Of a stretch of 64,000 nucleotides of DNA, positions 22,515-32,923 are shown one piece after another. Where the stretch lies: assembly GCA_022494885.1 (NCBI GenBank), contig JAGVSM010001373.1:163057-227056 (forward strand). Reading direction: 5' to 3'. Position 1 is the stretch's first letter; each line of letters starts with the position of its first letter. The translations under genes were made by a program, and so were the position numbers. The DNA is from Micrasema longulum (taxonomy: Eukaryota > Arthropoda > Insecta > Trichoptera > Brachycentridae). The notes beneath the pieces were generated by a model that was given only the letters and a program-made list of their open reading frames with translations, was not told the DNA's origin and did no database searches.

Positions 22515-23368
22515 ATTTTAAGTTTGTCCAAATGTTTGCAGACAAAAACTGGATTTCACCCCTTAGGAAGTCAGTGTGTAAAGTGGCCATTTAATTTATC
22601 TACTTAAATGCCCTGTAAATGCCTAGACTACCATATTCTTTGTTTTAAATGAACGTAGTTATACAGAAAGCAGCCAGCCATAGTAAGGTGAAGCTGAAAT
22701 AATAGCGCTTTTGTGAAAATAGTGAATAATCAAATCTACACAACAGTTGGAATGTTTTTGACTTTAACAAATGACAAACAATGAAAACATTCGTTTTTTT
22801 AGATGACAAACAATAATCTAATTATGTATTTGACCAGTTTTAATGATTTTTAAAGAACCGTAAGATTTTTCATGTGCTGTGGGTGTTTTCTGCAAAATAT
22901 AAAATTCCGTTTTTGTAATCGACACCCTTTTCAGAAGGTGATCAATACAGTTTTTTGTATGAAAGCGGTCTGGCTGTGTTTAGCAAAACATAGAATTGAC
23001 CTTACTGCACCCGATAACATCAATATCTCATTTTTTCAAAATCGTGGACTGGCTGCTTTCTGCATAACTACGTTCAAATGTTCTCCATATTTGTTGTAAT
23101 TCGTTCATCTTAATGACTTCTTAACTAAGGGGTGAAATTTAATATTTTGTCAACAAACATTTAGACAAACTCACAACATTGTAATATTAAACGAACTGGT
23201 TCAAGAATTAGAACAAAATTATTTTCAGGAATTGCCTAGTATGTGAATAAATTCAATCATATAAATCTCTTCGCAACAATAAAGGTTTCAGCTTTTTAAC
23301 TTCATTATAGTAAATAGATGGAAGAAACATAAATGTTTAAAAATGGTGAATGTTGAACAGTTTGTACA
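22515..23368 (-). mobile_element. Family F repeat copy, interrupted by a MITE
   Basis: Read on the minus strand, 23368-23076 gives the family F body (AACATTCACCAT, AAAGCTGAAACCTTTATTGT, CACATACTAGGCAA) and its tail word TTTGTCTAAATGTTTG. Then 22650-22515 gives the head (GTAGTCTAGGCATTTACAGG, GGCCACTTTACACACTG) and an inverted tail. Skipping 22651-23075, the text rejoins as the expected family sequence. Family F also occurs at 25010-25571, 26238-26600, 43080-43335, 44525-44905 and 62596-63400. No protein is encoded. Confidence 0.7.
22651..23075. mobile_element. 'GAACG' TIR element, complete reference copy
   Basis: The termini are GAACGTAGTTATACAGAAAG (then CAGCCAGCC) and its inverted counterpart GCTTTCTGCATAACTACGTT+C, with about 29 bp per arm. 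It sits inside a family F copy with AAAT on both sides (22647-22650, 23076-23079), a likely 4-bp target duplication because the family F text is continuous without one copy. It is 425 bp long. The plus-strand frame at 22872-23099 crosses the right end and is not a gene. Partial older relatives are at 2386-2662 and 3686-3853. Confidence 0.85.
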
Positions 23369-23462
23369 GAAGCCTCTTAAACCAAACATAAAGCCACAGA
23401 AAGTGGCGTGACAGGATATTAGTTTTTTCTAAAATCGACATGTTATAAGTGTACAATGTATA

Positions 23463-24227
23463 GTCGGGTTTCTGGCAGAAGTTGGTAACTAATAATTTTT
23501 TTAATGAGATATCTCATAAATGGCATTAAATAATATTTATTTAAAAATCAAATGTAAATATTCCTTGTTTTAAAAATACAAAAAATTATTTAAACTAATA
23601 ATATTAGAAATCAAACACTGATTGGAGTCTACTGAACACTTTATTTTATTTTTACAAATATAAAAAATATAAAAACAAAAATTTAAAGCCCTACATTCCG
23701 AATTAACCTGGCAATAAATACTTTGTTATATTTTTTCCGAAATTCAAATATAAATACCTAAATTCCTCATTACCTATTAAACACTTAGCCTTGCCCTTAA
23801 CCATTGGTTTTTCCCTCAATTATGATTAAAGTACATGCTGTAGTTCATAAGATTATTTTTATTTTCTACTTAAGTACCTTAAATTATATAACTATATAAG
23901 GACATTCAATCCATCTAATCTTCACATTCGTTTGAAAATGCCCTAACAAGGCGAAACAATTGTCACGAAGTTTTTGTTATTATATTTTTTATATTTGTAA
24001 ACATAAAATAAAGTGTTCAGTAGACTCAAATCAGTGTTTGATTTCAATATTATAAGTTTAAATATGGAGTTCTACAAAATAAACACCAAATCAATCAACA
24101 AAAAATAATATTTTATAATATTCAGCATGTTGTTTTATTTGAATTGTTGATTTGGGATAAGCGTTTAACTTTAAAAGTACAATATCTCATAACTAGTAAA
24201 ATAGAGTTACCAAAACCAGAACCCGAC
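23463..24227. mobile_element. 765-bp element with long, broken inverted arms
   Basis: The ends GTCGGGTTTCTGGCAGAAGT and CCAAAACCAGAACCCGAC are inverted, followed by mirrored ATGAGATAT/ATATCTCAT. A second long mirrored block (TCAAACACTGATTGGAGTCT..ACTGAACACTTTATTTTA at 23612-23655 against 24005-24045) lies inside. Between the arms is about 300 bp of AT-rich sequence containing CCCTAACAAGGCGAAACAAT. No frame of useful length exists, so it is non-autonomous. No target duplication was recognised. Confidence 0.75.
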
Positions 24228-24239
24228 GGTAAGCAATGT

Positions 24240-25004
24240 TACATAGATATATGTACAATTAAACGATATTTATAAATAAACAGCTGATGGTAAACGTCTA
24301 GACTTCATTTATTATTTCCTTCTCTCAAAAGTTCTCCATCTCTTTTGTAATTTGTTAAAGTAATATAATATTTATGGCGTTTTACGGTAGCATCTCAATC
24401 ATCGTCCCACAAAAGGCTGGGCACGCTGGGGTCGAGCCAAGGCCGACAAGCCACTGTTTGCTTTCCTATTGTGATGGAGGCAAGTCACCACAATAATTAA
24501 CACCGATACGACGATGGACGACTGATTACAACCGACCACGGACACTGATCGCGCTGGTGAAACCGGTTGACAAAGAGCTGAACCAATTATTACACCGGAA
24601 TGAGACAAGTGCCTGAGATCTCGCGGGTGAGGATAGTTTCACCTGGACGATAAGGTGACTTTGCGGTTATGTGCCATCTGCGTGAATTCAATATTGCGCG
24701 AATGGTTTGGAAATAGCCAGCAGTGTTCTTCATATGCATGTTACCGTGTCAATTGCAAACTCGAAAGATCGATCATATAAGATAGTAAAATATCACTTGG
24801 AACCCTGAATCCTAAAAGAACGATGATATGCATTCAAATCTTTGAGTAGTAGAGATAGTTAAACCTTTATTACTCTGACATTTGAATAAATTATTTTTCT
24901 TGTAAAAGTGCGCGAGCAAGCTACTTTTAAAACAATATCGTGCAAATTATAACAAAATGAGCGCTTCACCAATACAATTATTTCCATTCGTAAATTCCAA
25001 AAGA
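24240..25004. other. Unassigned; GC-richer patch at 24395-24760
   Basis: The patch has a balanced composition (GTCGAGCCAAGGCCGACAAG; GATCTCGCGGGTGAGGATAG) unlike its flanks. The minus-strand frame at 24399-24608 (69 codons) has no domain I know. It may be a fragment of an unmatched element. Confidence 0.3.
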
Positions 25005-25009
25005 GCAAA

Positions 25010-25571
25010 CGAAAATTTTTATCCAACAATGTTTGAGCATGTCCGAATGCCTGCAGACTGGCTGGATTTCCTCCCTAGGGAGTTATTCATATTTAAATTT
25101 ATTTCAACAGAGAAGGAAAACATTTTTGAGAAGGGAATATGGAAGTCTAGGCATTCACAGGGCTTATGACCGGTCATTGGCTGGTTTAAGTAGCCACTTT
25201 ACACACTGTGTAACATTCACCATTCTGCCCATGTTTGAACATCCACACTTCCTCAACTCTTCCATCTGTTGACTTTTGTGAAGGAAAGAGCTGAAACCTT
25301 TATCATGTGGGTGAGATTCATCCGGCTGAACCAAATCACCTACGCAACGCTTGAAAACAATTTTCCAATTTTTATACTTCTTATATTACCAGGTAGTTAA
25401 TTCGACAATGTTTGAGTATGTCCAAATGCTTGCAGACTGGCTGGATTTCCTCCCTAGGGAGTTATTCAGAGTGTAAAGTGGCCACTTAAACCAGCCAATG
25501 ACAGGTCATAACCCCTGTAAATGCCTAGACTTACATATTGCCCTCTCAAAAATGTTTTCCCTCTCTGTTGA
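25010..25571 (+). mobile_element. Family F: tail of one copy plus a complete inverted-arm copy
   Basis: 25010-25102 is a family F tail (TGTTTGAGCATGTCCGAATG, GCAGACTGGCTGGATTTCCT, CCCTAGGGAGTTATTCA). It runs directly into a full copy whose left arm 25103-25204 (TCAACAGAGAAGGAAAACAT…) is mirrored by 25471-25571 (…ATGTTTTCCCTCTCTGTTGA), giving arms of about 100 bp. Body words are TAACATTCACCATTCTG and GAGCTGAAACCTTTATCATG. A second tail (25410-25470) precedes the right arm. The plus-strand frames at 24957-25272 are carried by this repeat and are not genes. Confidence 0.8.
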
Positions 25572-25584
25572 AAAAAAATTGAAA

Positions 25585-25675
25585 TTTTTTATTATTATTA
25601 TTATAATTTGATAGTTTAAATAGCGCCATTTTGGTGAAAACCACCTCAAAGGCGCTGTACAATAAATAAATAAAT
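25585..25675 (+). mobile_element. LINE-like 3' tail with (AAAT)n end
   Basis: TAGCGCCATTTTGGTGAAAA, CCACCTCAAAGGCGCTGTAC and AATAAATAAATAAAT form a small hairpin-bearing 3' tail (AGCGCC/GGCGCT) of the kind seen at LINE ends. There is no coding portion. Confidence 0.45.
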
Positions 25676-25678
25676 ATC

Positions 25679-26008
25679 CTAGCACGTCTTGCAGCTACAG
25701 AGCGCACGGACAGTAACAAATCTAGCCCCTAATTACATTTTTTTTTTTATTAATTTGACAATGAAGTTTAGAGTTTTAGCAATATTTTAAAAAACAACAT
25801 AAAATAACATATTTATAAAAACAGGAGTTAGATTATAACAAGTCGTGCAGCTACAAAGCGCATGGACAAGTGAAATTCTAGTAACTTAAAATTATCAATA
25901 AATTTACAAACATAAGCATTGAGCAGAATAGTAAATTTGTCAAGTAGTCATGGTAAAAAGTAAACAATAAAAAAACTAAACAGATAAAGCACCGTTTCAA
26001 CACTATGG
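25679..26008 (+). repeat. Two-unit direct repeat plus LINE-tail-like sequence
   Basis: The word CTTGCAGCTACAGAGCGCAC (about 25685) recurs with changes at 25845 (CGTGCAGCTACAAAGCGCAT), about 160 bp apart, each followed by a GGACA…AAATCTAG/AATTCTAG block. The last part (25917-26008) matches the minus strand of 59-156. This suggests a repeated 3' UTR or a short tandem of one element. Confidence 0.5.
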
Positions 26009-26237
26009 ATAATAAAACAAATAAAAATATACGAAGGGTAGCTTTCAAAGATTTTAGGTAGCTACTGTCACACGTGTGGCTTAAGGGTGCTTGCTAATTC
26101 CCGGAATATGGTTGATGCCCATGTGTAGTTACCGAAGGGAGGAATGACGCCTATTGCTCCAATGACTTTGTATCCATTATGGTCAGTATTATTTCGTTTT
26201 ATAATGGGTACGTAAAATTTCGGTTAAAATAATTTTT

Positions 26238-26600
26238 TTAAACAAATTACAACAGGGATGGAGAATACCTTAAATAGGGAATATGGAAGTCAAGGCATTT
26301 ACAGGGCTTATGACCTGTCATTGGCTGGTTTAAGTGGCCACTTTACACACTGTGTAACATTCGCCATTTTGCCTATGTTTGAACATCCATATTTCTTCAA
26401 TTCTTCCATTTGTTGATTTTAGTGAAATTAAAGAGCTGAAACCTTTATTGTTGTGAAGAGATTTATCTGACTCAATTATTTCACATACTAGGCAACGCCT
26501 GAAATTTTTTTTTCAATTTTTAAACTTCTTCTTGGACCAGTTGGTTTCATGACAATATTTGAGTTTATTCAAATGTTCGGACAAAAGACTCATTAATATT
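26238..26600 (+). mobile_element. Family F repeat copy
   Basis: It starts at about AACAAATTACAACAGGGATG and carries AAGGCATTTACAGGGCTTAT, GGCCACTTTACACACTGTGT, AAGAGCTGAAACCTTTATTG and CACATACTAGGCAACGCCTG. It ends in the tail word GTTTATTCAAATGTTCGGAC. Closest to the copy at 44525-44905, which has the same start and order. No inverted right arm is present here. Confidence 0.75.
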
Positions 26601-26998
26601 AGACAAACGTGTGTATGAGAATGGTTTAAGGACTGACATATCATGTGTATGTTATTAAAAAAAAATCTTAATATATTATGTATTAATCAATAAGTTCGCT
26701 TTTAGTAGCACTGTTGTAATTTATAGTGGGGGGTAGTGTTCCAGATAGTTAAATCTTGGTACATTCGCGTCACAAATTGATACATTCTTAAAACAGTTTC
26801 AATGGATTCATATACTTTTTTATGGTTTTACATAATAAGTGACGATTGCTTTTAACAGCGAAAACGTTAAAAAAAGATTCTTAGTTTGTGAAAAAGTTTT
26901 TTTGACAGCTGCTGTATTCGTCTTCCTGTGTGTACGGCCCAATCCACACGGCATGGTAAAATTAGGGTGGATTGAGATTTAATATACTATTTTGTATT
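26601..26998. other. AT-rich stretch with nothing assignable
   Basis: No frame, RNA gene or repeat matched elsewhere in the window. Confidence 0.35.
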
Positions 26999-27258
26999 TG
27001 AGGGGGGTTAAATGCAAATCCGCTACTGTGCACGATCACTGTATTTGGGAAGACCAACTAAACCAGCAGCAAAAATACTATTTCTTTTAAGTTAAATGTG
27101 CAACTTGTGCAGGGTATAACAGGTAGCGAAAAGACTATTTATTTTAAGTTGAATGTGCACATTGAACTTTGAGGAAAAAGTCATTTGGCTACTGGTTTTG
27201 TTGATCTTCCCATAAATAGAGAACATGCACAGTGGCGGTTTTGCATTTAACTCCTTCA
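26999..27258 (-). mobile_element. TIR MITE, 'family H' copy 2
   Basis: The left end TGAGGGGGGTTAAATGCAAA and the right end TTTTGCATTTAACTCCTTCA are inverted, and CACTGTGCACGATCACT / CACAGTGGCGG lie just inside. The interior order (GGGAAGACCAACTAAACCAG first, then GTGCACATTGAAC) is the reverse complement of the copy at 841-1111, so the two copies face opposite ways. TT flanks both ends. No coding capacity. Confidence 0.75.
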
Positions 27259-28489
27259 TTTAATTAAAATTTATTCAGCGGCTACTCTCAGATAAAAATC
27301 CTGCAGAAGAAATATAATACAATAAACATCAATCCATATATCGTACCGTGTGGATTTTTACCAAGGCGTGAAAGGGGCTTACAGATTAACGTGTAATTGG
27401 CCTATTGCGAATAGTTAGATTTTCGGGGGCAGCCAGTTATCATTCTTGGCTTACGGCTAGGTGCAGTCAATAATCAACATTTCTTAGTACCAATTATAGA
27501 TGTAAAATTACGTAATTTTACCAAAATTCGCGGTAATTAGTAAAAAAAAATGTAAATACCGCTTTTTCGCTATTTTGATAAAATGTTTTTGATGTTCAAA
27601 CGTGTATCTTGGAAAATATCGGTCCAAAGAAAAAAAATTGTTTGGTTAATTGCCCAATAAATTAAATCAAACATACCTACATATAAACTAGTAGGTAGAA
27701 CTAACTTGATCGCTTGCGTAGCGTTGAGCCCTTCAAGTGACGCCCACTATTTAGAACGCAACAGCGACTGAAATATGATTTACTCTTGAACATTCAAAAG
27801 TCGAATAAAAAAATGTGTACGCACACCGAATTACATCATGACTTGTGGTATCTGTTATTTGTTCAGTGACAAAATCAACGAAAAGTTTAAATTCGGAGTA
27901 AGGTAAAAATAATACGCTTCTGAAATAGTCACTAACATCCTACTGGTAGATTTTTATAAGCTGGCGCGTGCGCTGTACTTACACATACGCATTGTGTAGT
28001 ATCAGTGAATAAGTCCATGATATGACATCGCACGGCATACGCATTATGAAAAATATCTCCGCCTCTCTCGCGCTTAGACGCACTTATGAGCGTGACACAG
28101 ACAACTATTGCTTTATTAGTTGCTAATGATATTGTAATACAATATACACAGGATGCTTCTGCGTTCGTCTGAATTTCGCTGCGATTCTTAATAGTAAAAA
28201 CATAATAATATGTATGAGTATTAAGTCATGAATTAAAAACACTAGTTTATAAATATGTTGGTACTTTCATTGAATCAAATCATAAATAGGTCGATTATGT
28301 AGTGATGGCGCTTTCGCAAAACTTACACAAAAACATTTTTAATGTACAGAATACTGATTTTTAAATGCTGATGTTATATGTTGTTATATTAAATATTTTT
28401 AAAAATCTCTTTTGGATTAGAGCTAAAAAAAAAAAAAAACTTAAGAAAATGTCGTATATTTACAAGTATTTATTTTTAAACAAGCATGT
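27259..28489. other. Unassigned AT-rich stretch
   Basis: Nothing assignable. 27950-28110 is slightly richer in CG (CTCTCGCGCTTAGACGCACT) but is not open over a useful length. The beginning of the plus-strand frame at 28365-28736 is a poly-Lys/Phe chance frame. Confidence 0.35.
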
Positions 28490-28499
28490 TTTTTTCTTT

Positions 28500-28900
28500 T
28501 TTATTAAAAAAGAAAGGCGGTCTGACATTTCTTCATGCAAACGTATTCCCGTATTTTTCCCCATTCCCATATTTCCCTTATGGCACCAGAGCAGTAATTT
28601 TTTTGTACACTATAGATATTTATCATTGGCGCGTCACTATCGTTTTGCTTTTTGGATAAATTGTTTCTCAGAGCTAAGACCATCTAAACCCAAAGGTACA
28701 GACACAGAAAATTGCATTCTGATACTCTTTCTTTAAAAAAACCAAACAGATCGGTTTAGTTTTGGGGCGCGTAAAACGGGACAGCCAAACGATGATTTTG
28801 TCGATTTTAGTTAGGCTAATTCAGTCCAACGTGGAGTTGCCTTTTTCGCACAGTATGGGGGAGGCATTTGTGAGAGAGTAACAGAAAAAAACTATCATTT
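28500..28900 (-). repeat. Dispersed repeat, family E, continuous copy
   Basis: Read on the minus strand it matches 52310-52560 and then 52930-53045. Anchors are CAAATGCCTCCCCCATACTG (near 28850), CTAACTAAAATCGACAAAAT, CCAAAACTAAACCGATCTGT, ATATCTATAGTGTAC and the far end CGTATTCCCGTATT / GTCTGACATTTCTTC. Because this copy is uninterrupted, it shows that ~370 bp are extra in the other. Part of a plus-strand 123-codon frame (28365-28736) overlaps it by chance. Confidence 0.7.
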
Positions 28901-29000
28901 TAATACTAAAATTAGAAAAATGAATATTTTTAGATGCGCATCAGAATCTACCGCGAACAAAAATAATGACATGAACTTATGGCGTAGGTAAACTAAAATA

Positions 29001-29393
29001 CAGTAGAACTCCAATTATCCGAATCAATTGGGACCGGACCCCATTCGGATAAATGGATTTTATTCGAAAAAATTGTACATTTTAATGCACGTTAAAAACG
29101 GGAGAAAAAACTATTCTTAAAGAAAAAAGAGCTTTTAATTAATTAAATGAAAAGGCAACACTTTTACATGTTAAGCGAAGTTATAAGTGTTGTACATTAG
29201 TACAGTAAGTACGTACCGTACTGTAAATAAAAGTCATTGCTTGCTGAATATCTCCGTCAAAGTAAGCCGTTTGACTGTCATCATCTATTTTCGGGCAGCC
29301 AAGTTGTGAATCGCAGTACGTTTCCGTATTTTATTTTCTGAAATTCTGAAAGCGATTCAAATAGTCGGAGTTTGGATAATTGGAGTTCTACTG
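29001..29393. mobile_element. pogo/Tigger-type MITE, TA-flanked
   Basis: The ends CAGTAGAACTCCAATTATCC and GGATAATTGGAGTTCTACTG are perfect inverted repeats of about 20 bases flanked by TA on each side. This CAGTAGAAC…TTATCCGAA terminus and TA target are characteristic of pogo/Tigger elements (established knowledge). The 350-bp interior has no transposase, so it is a non-autonomous derivative. The near-perfect ends argue that it is not very old. Confidence 0.85.
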
Positions 29394-29544
29394 TAGTATA
29401 GTATCGAATCACATGGTCTTGACCTATGGCACCGATCTATTTAGTATGTAAATTCACCATGCATGCAGAATAAATGTAATAATATGATATTACATAAGAA
29501 TATATTATATAAGTACATACTTAATATAAATTACTCAGAGTAAT

Positions 29545-29715
29545 AACGCCCTACCGCCATAGAGCTACTTACACCGACAAAAATCATTCTAGGATTATCA
29601 ATCACGAAGTTAGATATAGTTTACAGCAAAATAATAGGCCACGGAGGGTACTCAGGTCGAGAATTTCAAGCACAGTAACGAAACCGTCCGTTACACGTTT
29701 ATTGTTAAACCAAAC
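29545..29715 (+). repeat. Dispersed repeat, family D, copy 1
   Basis: It matches the reverse complement of 33955-34200: ATTATCAATCACGAAGTTAG, a TTTACAGCAA word, GGTACTCAGGTCGAGAATT and CCGTTACACGTTT occur in the same order. This copy has lost about 50 bp between the last two blocks. No coding potential or inverted ends were recognised. Confidence 0.65.
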
Positions 29716-30130
29716 CGAAAATTTGCGACGCTTTTGTTTTATGCAATAGAGCGAAATGCCATATCTATAGCTGTAGCGCGTTATTACTCTAAAATAAATA
29801 AAAACAAAGAAAAATCTGAAATAAACTTAGGTTATTTTGGTATTAATACGAAAATACTATTTTTGTAATTTGTGAAGAATTTAACGATGAATTACAGTAA
29901 AAGTACTCTTTCCACATACCCGAAAAATGGCTTAAAAGACCGTGGGTCTTCCTATCGTTTTCACTCATACTAAAAAGCTGTGTTTTTTTGCCAACAAACA
30001 AGTTCGGTGCTATTTATTTTTAAAAAATACAATTTTATCAACCGCGATTTTAATTTAATGTTACTCTACTGCTTTCATTGGCCCTTTCACTGTGAGTTTG
30101 GTAAATAAATCGTAAGGGAGGATTTGTGCC

Positions 30131-30312
30131 GGCGGCCTTCGTGGCGTAGTGGTCAAGACGCTTTTTTACATTTTACATTTTTTTGCACCACAACAGGAGG
30201 CCGGTGAAAACACAAAAATTAAATGTGATGAATTTCTCAAGCCTGGATGTTTTGTGGTGTAATAAACCACTGTAATCGGGTCTTTTGGCTTTTTGCGGGC
30301 AACAAAAAAAAT
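30131..30312 (+). mobile_element. SINE family A, copy 2, with internal inverted 3'-end insert
   Basis: The head GGCGGCCTTCGTGGCGTAGT..GGTCAAGACGC and the body from GGTGAAAACACAAAAATTAA..GTAATCGGGTC match the copy at 18433. The box B region is replaced by TTTTTTGCACCACAACAGGA..GGCC, which is the reverse complement of the family's own 3' end (GGCCTCCTG..TTGTGGTGCAATAAAA). The copy has therefore lost its box B and gained an inverted duplicate of its tail. Confidence 0.75.
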
Positions 30313-30464
30313 AAATAAATATATTTTCTTCCTTATGAACATATTGCAATCACGAGTGGTTTTAAAAACCTTGTTATTGTATTAAATTCAGTTAATATAG
30401 TCGATTTTTATGTCTATTATTTATTATTTTAGCATTTGCTTTGCGGAATAAAATTTAAAAAATA

Positions 30465-30605
30465 ACAAAAAAACGTTATTACGCCACACACGATTTGAAT
30501 ATTAAGAACACAAGTTTCGTTTGATGAGGGTAATTCTCAATACCCGAAACTTGTTTTGTTCTTATTCATATTAAACCGGTGAGTGGCGAAAAAATACCAA
30601 GTGTT
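30465..30605. mobile_element. TIR MITE, 'family J' copy 1
   Basis: The core arms 30482-30510 (CGCCACACACGATTTGAATA..TTAAGAACA) are mirrored by 30560-30588 (TGTTCTTATTCATATTAAAC..CGGTGAGTGGCG). Inside, ACAAGTTTCG is mirrored by CGAAACTTGT, with GATGAGGGTAATTCTCAATA between. The interior block is shared with the MITE at 41022-41241 (GATGATGGGTAATTTTGAAT), which makes them one family. Boundaries beyond 30482 and 30588 are approximate. Confidence 0.7.
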
Positions 30606-30957
30606 TTCGATTGATTGCGATTGGTGCAAGATTGGGTTTTAAAAGATAGTCGCTTTATTATAAATGTCTTATTTTCGATCGTTCTGTTAGCAGTGGCCTT
30701 ATTCTGTAATTAATTCGTTTCGTTAATTCATTCGAATACGAGAGGGAACGAGAGGCGAAATACGATATTGATTGCGTTAGAGATATGACGAACGAACGAA
30801 CTTACGAAACGAAATAATGAAAGAGTGAACCTGCAGAACTTAAAATAAATAAGTTCAGTGTCTTTAAAAAAAAAAAGTTAAAAAACTATTAAACTAAGCA
30901 AAACAAAATTAATTATGTATCGTATTATCAGTGCTATGATTTTTTAAAGTATGTATT

Positions 30958-31255
30958 TCTGAAATTACTCCGCGTCTGACGTCAGAGATTCTTCTCTGTC
31001 AGTTCTTCCGATTGGATCGTTTACGTAAAGCAAACCGGATAGCCTTTACAGTTCTCATATCATTGGTTGGTTCATAAGAACCAGTGACGTCCTTAAAAGT
31101 AGTGCGTTTTTATTTTTTTCGTACATTTTCAAGAAATTTTGCGCACAAGTTAATGCTCTAATTTTTACAGCGCGCAAGAAACAAATTTTTGTATCCAATT
31201 TCCCGCAGGGCTGAAGTTCCTAGTTTTTCGTACAAAAAAAATGTACGAAAAAATC
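30958..31255 (+). repeat. Dispersed repeat, family C, copy 1
   Basis: Anchors are CTGAAATTACTCCGCGTCTG, ACGTCAGAG, ATCATTGGTTGGTTCATAAG, GTGCGTTTTTATTTTTTTCG, TACATTTTCAAGAAATTTTG, GCTCTAATTTTTACAGCGCG and GCTGAAGTTCC. The same order is found on the minus strand at 45095-45385 and, interrupted, on the plus strand at 54790-55430. The window also ends inside a minus-strand copy (63925-64000). Probably a non-autonomous element; ends not fixed. Confidence 0.75.
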
Positions 31256-31314
31256 CTCAATGATAGAAATTCAATAATTTATTTTACATACGTGAGCGCC
31301 ATTAGGTTAGTATA

Positions 31315-32007
31315 TGCATACTAATATTATAAATGCGAAAGTATGTTTGTTTGTTTGTGTTTTCGTCACATCTCAACGGAGCGACCGATTGACATATTGT
31401 TTGCATAGTATAGCCGGAGAGGTGAGTAGTAAAATAGGTTACTTATTCATCCCGAATTAAAAAAAAATACGAATAAAAAAATAAATATAGCGTCAACAAT
31501 GAGCAACATTAATTGAAAATGAGTAGGTGGTAAGGTGGGTAAAAATAATCAATTTGGAATTAATTCTTTAAATTTCTAAAATATTTTTTTAATTTGTTTA
31601 TTTTTCCATACATATATTATTTACATAGAAATATAATTACAAAAATACACTTTAGAAAAATACATCTTAAAATTAAGCTATGACATAAATTGGAAAAAAA
31701 TGCCCACAAAGACTTCAGCGTCTTGCTTTATCTATGTTTAGTTTGGTTCGCTTTTCATTTAGGTTTTGTAGTAGGATTTTGGATTTGTGAATTTTGTGAA
31801 TAACGATGTTACATCTCCATTGACTAACGGATCATCATATTCTTTCATGGCGAAGACCCAGCTACTTTCAATCCCAATAAAATACATCTTTCACCGTGAA
31901 AATGCTTATTGATAAACAAAAACTCATATCGATAAACGATACAACTAATTAATTATATGAATAATTTCTCCCTTATAGTACGTGAACGAAGCCGCGGTAA
32001 AAGCTAG
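31315..32007 (+). mobile_element. Helitron-like non-autonomous element (tentative)
   Basis: The left end ATACTAATATTATAAATGCG..AAAGTATGTTTGTTTGTTTG and the right end GTGAACGAAGCCGCGGTAAA..AGCTAG|T correspond to termini I recall from abundant lepidopteran Helitron-like repeats. CTAG before a T fits the Helitron 3' end rule (CTRR, insertion between A and T). The interior of about 650 bp is AT-rich with no rep/helicase frame and may contain other insertions. A classic hairpin near the 3' end is weak. Confidence 0.55.
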
Positions 32008-32923
32008 TATTTTTATAAAGACTAGGTCGACTTTCGTTCCCATAGGCTACTGTTCCAATTCCAAGCCTCGACTATTTCAGCATGACACAGTAATAGGCTT
32101 CTTTTAATACTAAAAAAAAGATGACTGATAGCTGCAAATGAATAACATCTTGACAGATCCGGTTAGATTTTTATGTTTTGCTTACTGTAGAAATAAAGTG
32201 GCGGCAGGCTGTGAAAAATAAAAATCACACAAGTTTTAAAAACCTGTAGCTTGCATAATAAGACAAAATAAAAGTAAATAACTTACAGAGATGTCGACAG
32301 AAAGGACGTAAAATTTAAAATATGGTTAAATTTATTGTCAACGGGTAGAAAATGATAACGAAGGTTAACAGGACGAGTTGAGAAATAATTTTTTTTTAAA
32401 GCGCGGTAAAGACACTAGTACTATTTCAGGTTACTGCAATACGAATTGGAGTAAGATTTAGCTATGGCATTTTATGTACGTTTTGGTGCAATAGTGAAAC
32501 GATTAAAGGAAAAGACCAGGTTTAGCTACTCTAAGATTAAAAAATAAATAGCGTTATTACTTTATCCTAATAGCTCTACTTCTTATATTCTTGCAAAATG
32601 TTCGTAGTTTAATTTGTGCGAGGGCAGTGAGCATAATTTATAGTGTCGATCTGGGTCGCGAGTCGCGATTACAAACGCAATCTTCATAGGTACATATCGA
32701 GACACTATACTTAAATTTTCTACGATATCGATCTACCTCGATATGACGAATTCTGATCTACTGACATGTCGATGCGTGTTTTCAGGAAGATAAGACCAAC
32801 GATGAAAAAAAAAGAAATGCTAAAATTTAATAGTGGCAACATTTCTTTCGAAGTGTTGCCATCGCATCATGGGGGGCATGCGTATTACGTAATCTGAAAC
32901 GTCATGTCGTGGGGTACAACTGG
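32008..32923. other. Unassigned AT-rich stretch; short repeat at 32645-32715
   Basis: CGCGATTACAAACGCAATCT..GGTACATATCGAGACACTAT near 32660-32710 resembles 33785-33830 (CGCGATTACAAAGC..GGTACATATCGAGACGG). A fragment of the same element therefore lies on either side of the MITE at 32924. No frames of interest. Confidence 0.4.

Noticed and set aside
22872..23099. 75-codon plus-strand open frame
   Set aside because: It crosses the right terminus of the GAACG element into host repeat, so it cannot be a real gene.
28365..28736. 123-codon plus-strand open frame
   Set aside because: Begins in poly-Lys/Phe low complexity and then runs antisense through the non-coding family E repeat.
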